From positions 372,001 to 436,000 of the forward strand of contig JAHBWE010000006.1 in the NCBI GenBank assembly GCA_019637155.1: a stretch of 64,000 bases of DNA, written 5' to 3'. A model generated the notes under the pieces. That model was not told the origin of the DNA and made no database searches. It saw nothing but the letters and a program-made list of their open reading frames with translations. Below are positions 63,186 to 64,000 of the stretch, one piece after another; position 1 is the stretch's first letter, and each line of letters opens with the position of its first letter. Origin of the DNA: Labilithrix sp. Lineage in GTDB: Bacteria; Myxococcota_A; Polyangia; Polyangiales; Polyangiaceae. Position numbers and translations under genes: made by a program.

Positions 63186-64000
63186 ATGCTGCTCTTGGAC
63201 CGGCCCAATTTCCGGCGCGCGACCGACGCCGACAAAGAACGCTGCATCGACCTCGAACGGACCGCGTACCCGTCGCCGGGCAGCCACGCCGACCGGGAAC
63301 GAGCGCTGTTCCAGCACCCGCTGGGGACGATCGACGACCTCATCGTCGCGGAGATCGACGGGGAAATCATGGCCCAGACGCAGCTCTTCCGCCTCCGCAC
63401 CTACTGGGGTGGGCGGCCGGTGAAGACGGGCGGCATCGCCTCGGTCTCGGTCGCGCCCGAGGCGCGCGGCCGCGGCATCGCGGGCGCGTTGATGGAGCAC
63501 ATCCACCTCCTCCAGGACCGCCGGCGCGCTCCGCTCACGATGCTCTACGCGTTCCGCCAGGGCTACTACGCGCGCCTCGGCTACGCCGCGGCGTCCTCGC
63601 GCCGTCGGCTCGCGTTCGATCCTCGTTCCATTCCGCGGGCTTGGGACGGATCGGTGCGGCGCGCGCGGGGCGCCGATCGCGCCGCGCTCGAGCGTCTCTT
63701 CGAGCGTGTGGCGCGGGCGTCGAGCGGCGTCCACTCGCGGCCGAAGGCGGTGTGGGATCGGATCTTCGCGAACGAGGAGCGGACGCTGTTCGTCACCGAT
63801 CGCGTGACCGGTTACGTCTCCTTCGTCCTCCGCCAAGACGAGCCGCACGCGGAGACGACGCTCGTCGTCGACGAGCTCGTCGCGGCCGATCCCGCTGCGC
63901 GCCGCGCGCTCGTCGGCGCGCTCGGCCGGATGAAGGATCAGGTCGCCACGATCGAGCTCGAGGTCGCGGACGGCGATCCGCTCGAGCGCGCGCTCGTCGA
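63186..64000 (+). CDS. Eis-like GNAT acetyltransferase (partial)
   Basis: The first 271 codons of a gene that runs off the window. The N-terminal GNAT domain has the acetyl-CoA motif SVSVAPEARGRGIAGALM and LYAFRQGYYARLGYA, which matches the Eis/acetyltransf_9 family in which a second GNAT-like and a C-terminal SCP2-like domain follow. The second domain begins near residue 155 (RRARGADRAALERLFERV). Eis proteins acetylate amines, including aminoglycosides and protein lysines; the target here is unknown. Divergent from the response regulator, 15 bases apart. Confidence 0.83.
   Translation, partial: MLLLDRPNFRRATDADKERCIDLERTAYPSPGSHADRERALFQHPLGTIDDLIVAEIDGEIMAQTQLFRLRTYWGGRPVKTGGIASVSVAPEARGRGIAGALMEHIHLLQDRRRAPLTMLYAFRQGYYARLGYAAASSRRRLAFDPRSIPRAWDGSVRRARGADRAALERLFERVARASSGVHSRPKAVWDRIFANEERTLFVTDRVTGYVSFVLRQDEPHAETTLVVDELVAADPAARRALVGALGRMKDQVATIELEVADGDPLERALV

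Overview
The window is very GC-rich (codon third positions almost all G or C), densely packed, and dominated by short lipoproteins, beta-propeller proteins, ECF sigma factors and large multidomain regulators. Two proteins end in a Cys / hydrophobic helix / Arg-cluster tail resembling MYXO-CTERM. DUF2330, delta-60 repeats and Cys-rich lipoproteins point the same way: a myxobacterium (Myxococcota, most like the Polyangia). This is inferred from gene content, not from a marker gene.

Layout. 1-9 kb: envelope and secreted proteins (VWA lipoprotein, helix-hairpin-helix lipoprotein, metallophosphoesterase, M32 carboxypeptidase, DUF2330 protein, C39-like lipoprotein). 9-16.8 kb: fatty-acid desaturase, esterase, RCC1-like membrane lipoprotein, ECF sigma factor with SnoaL-like tail coupled to a GST, HutD, and an ArsR/SRPBCC pair with a visible operator. 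16.8-22.7 kb: two copies of a module made of a small lipoprotein with an LFHTVV signal peptide plus a diiron ferritin-like protein, flanking a CtaM-like protein, a PLP decarboxylase and a 29-Cys lipoprotein. 22.8-27.1 kb: three start/stop-overlapped genes for a TrkA-Usp regulator, a CPA2 antiporter and an M61-like protein without its zinc site. 27-39 kb: coiled-coil protein, ECF42-type sigma factor, propeller protein, Cys-repeat lipoprotein, TetA-like MFS, delta-60 lipoprotein and a frameshifted RCC1-like gene. 39-42 kb: DGPF protein, EttA and a protein with two PARP-type zinc fingers. 42-45.7 kb: a tight four-gene unit of lipoprotein, ECF sigma factor, zinc-binding anti-sigma factor and exported caspase with a C-terminal beta-rich domain. 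45.7-52.7 kb: Uma2, CDP-alcohol phosphatidyltransferase, a decayed toxin-antitoxin pair, and a cNMP/PilZ-like regulator upstream of an XPB helicase and Bax1-type nuclease. 52.7-55.9 kb: propeller protein, alpha/beta hydrolase and a frameshifted propeller gene. 55.9-57.7 kb: a degraded gene-poor zone ending at tRNA-Ser(GGA). 57.8-64 kb: a sulfatase-fold lipoprotein lacking its catalytic residues, a 1004-residue membrane-anchored response regulator, and the start of an Eis-like acetyltransferase.

The best candidates for undescribed biology are the sigma/anti-sigma/exported-caspase operon (42.0-45.7 kb), the duplicated LFHTVV-lipoprotein/ferritin-like module (16.9-18.2 and 21.6-22.7 kb), the XPB-Bax1 pair behind a second-messenger-type sensor, and the twin PARP-finger protein next to ettA. 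No CRISPR array, complete insertion sequence, rRNA or obvious biosynthetic cluster was seen.
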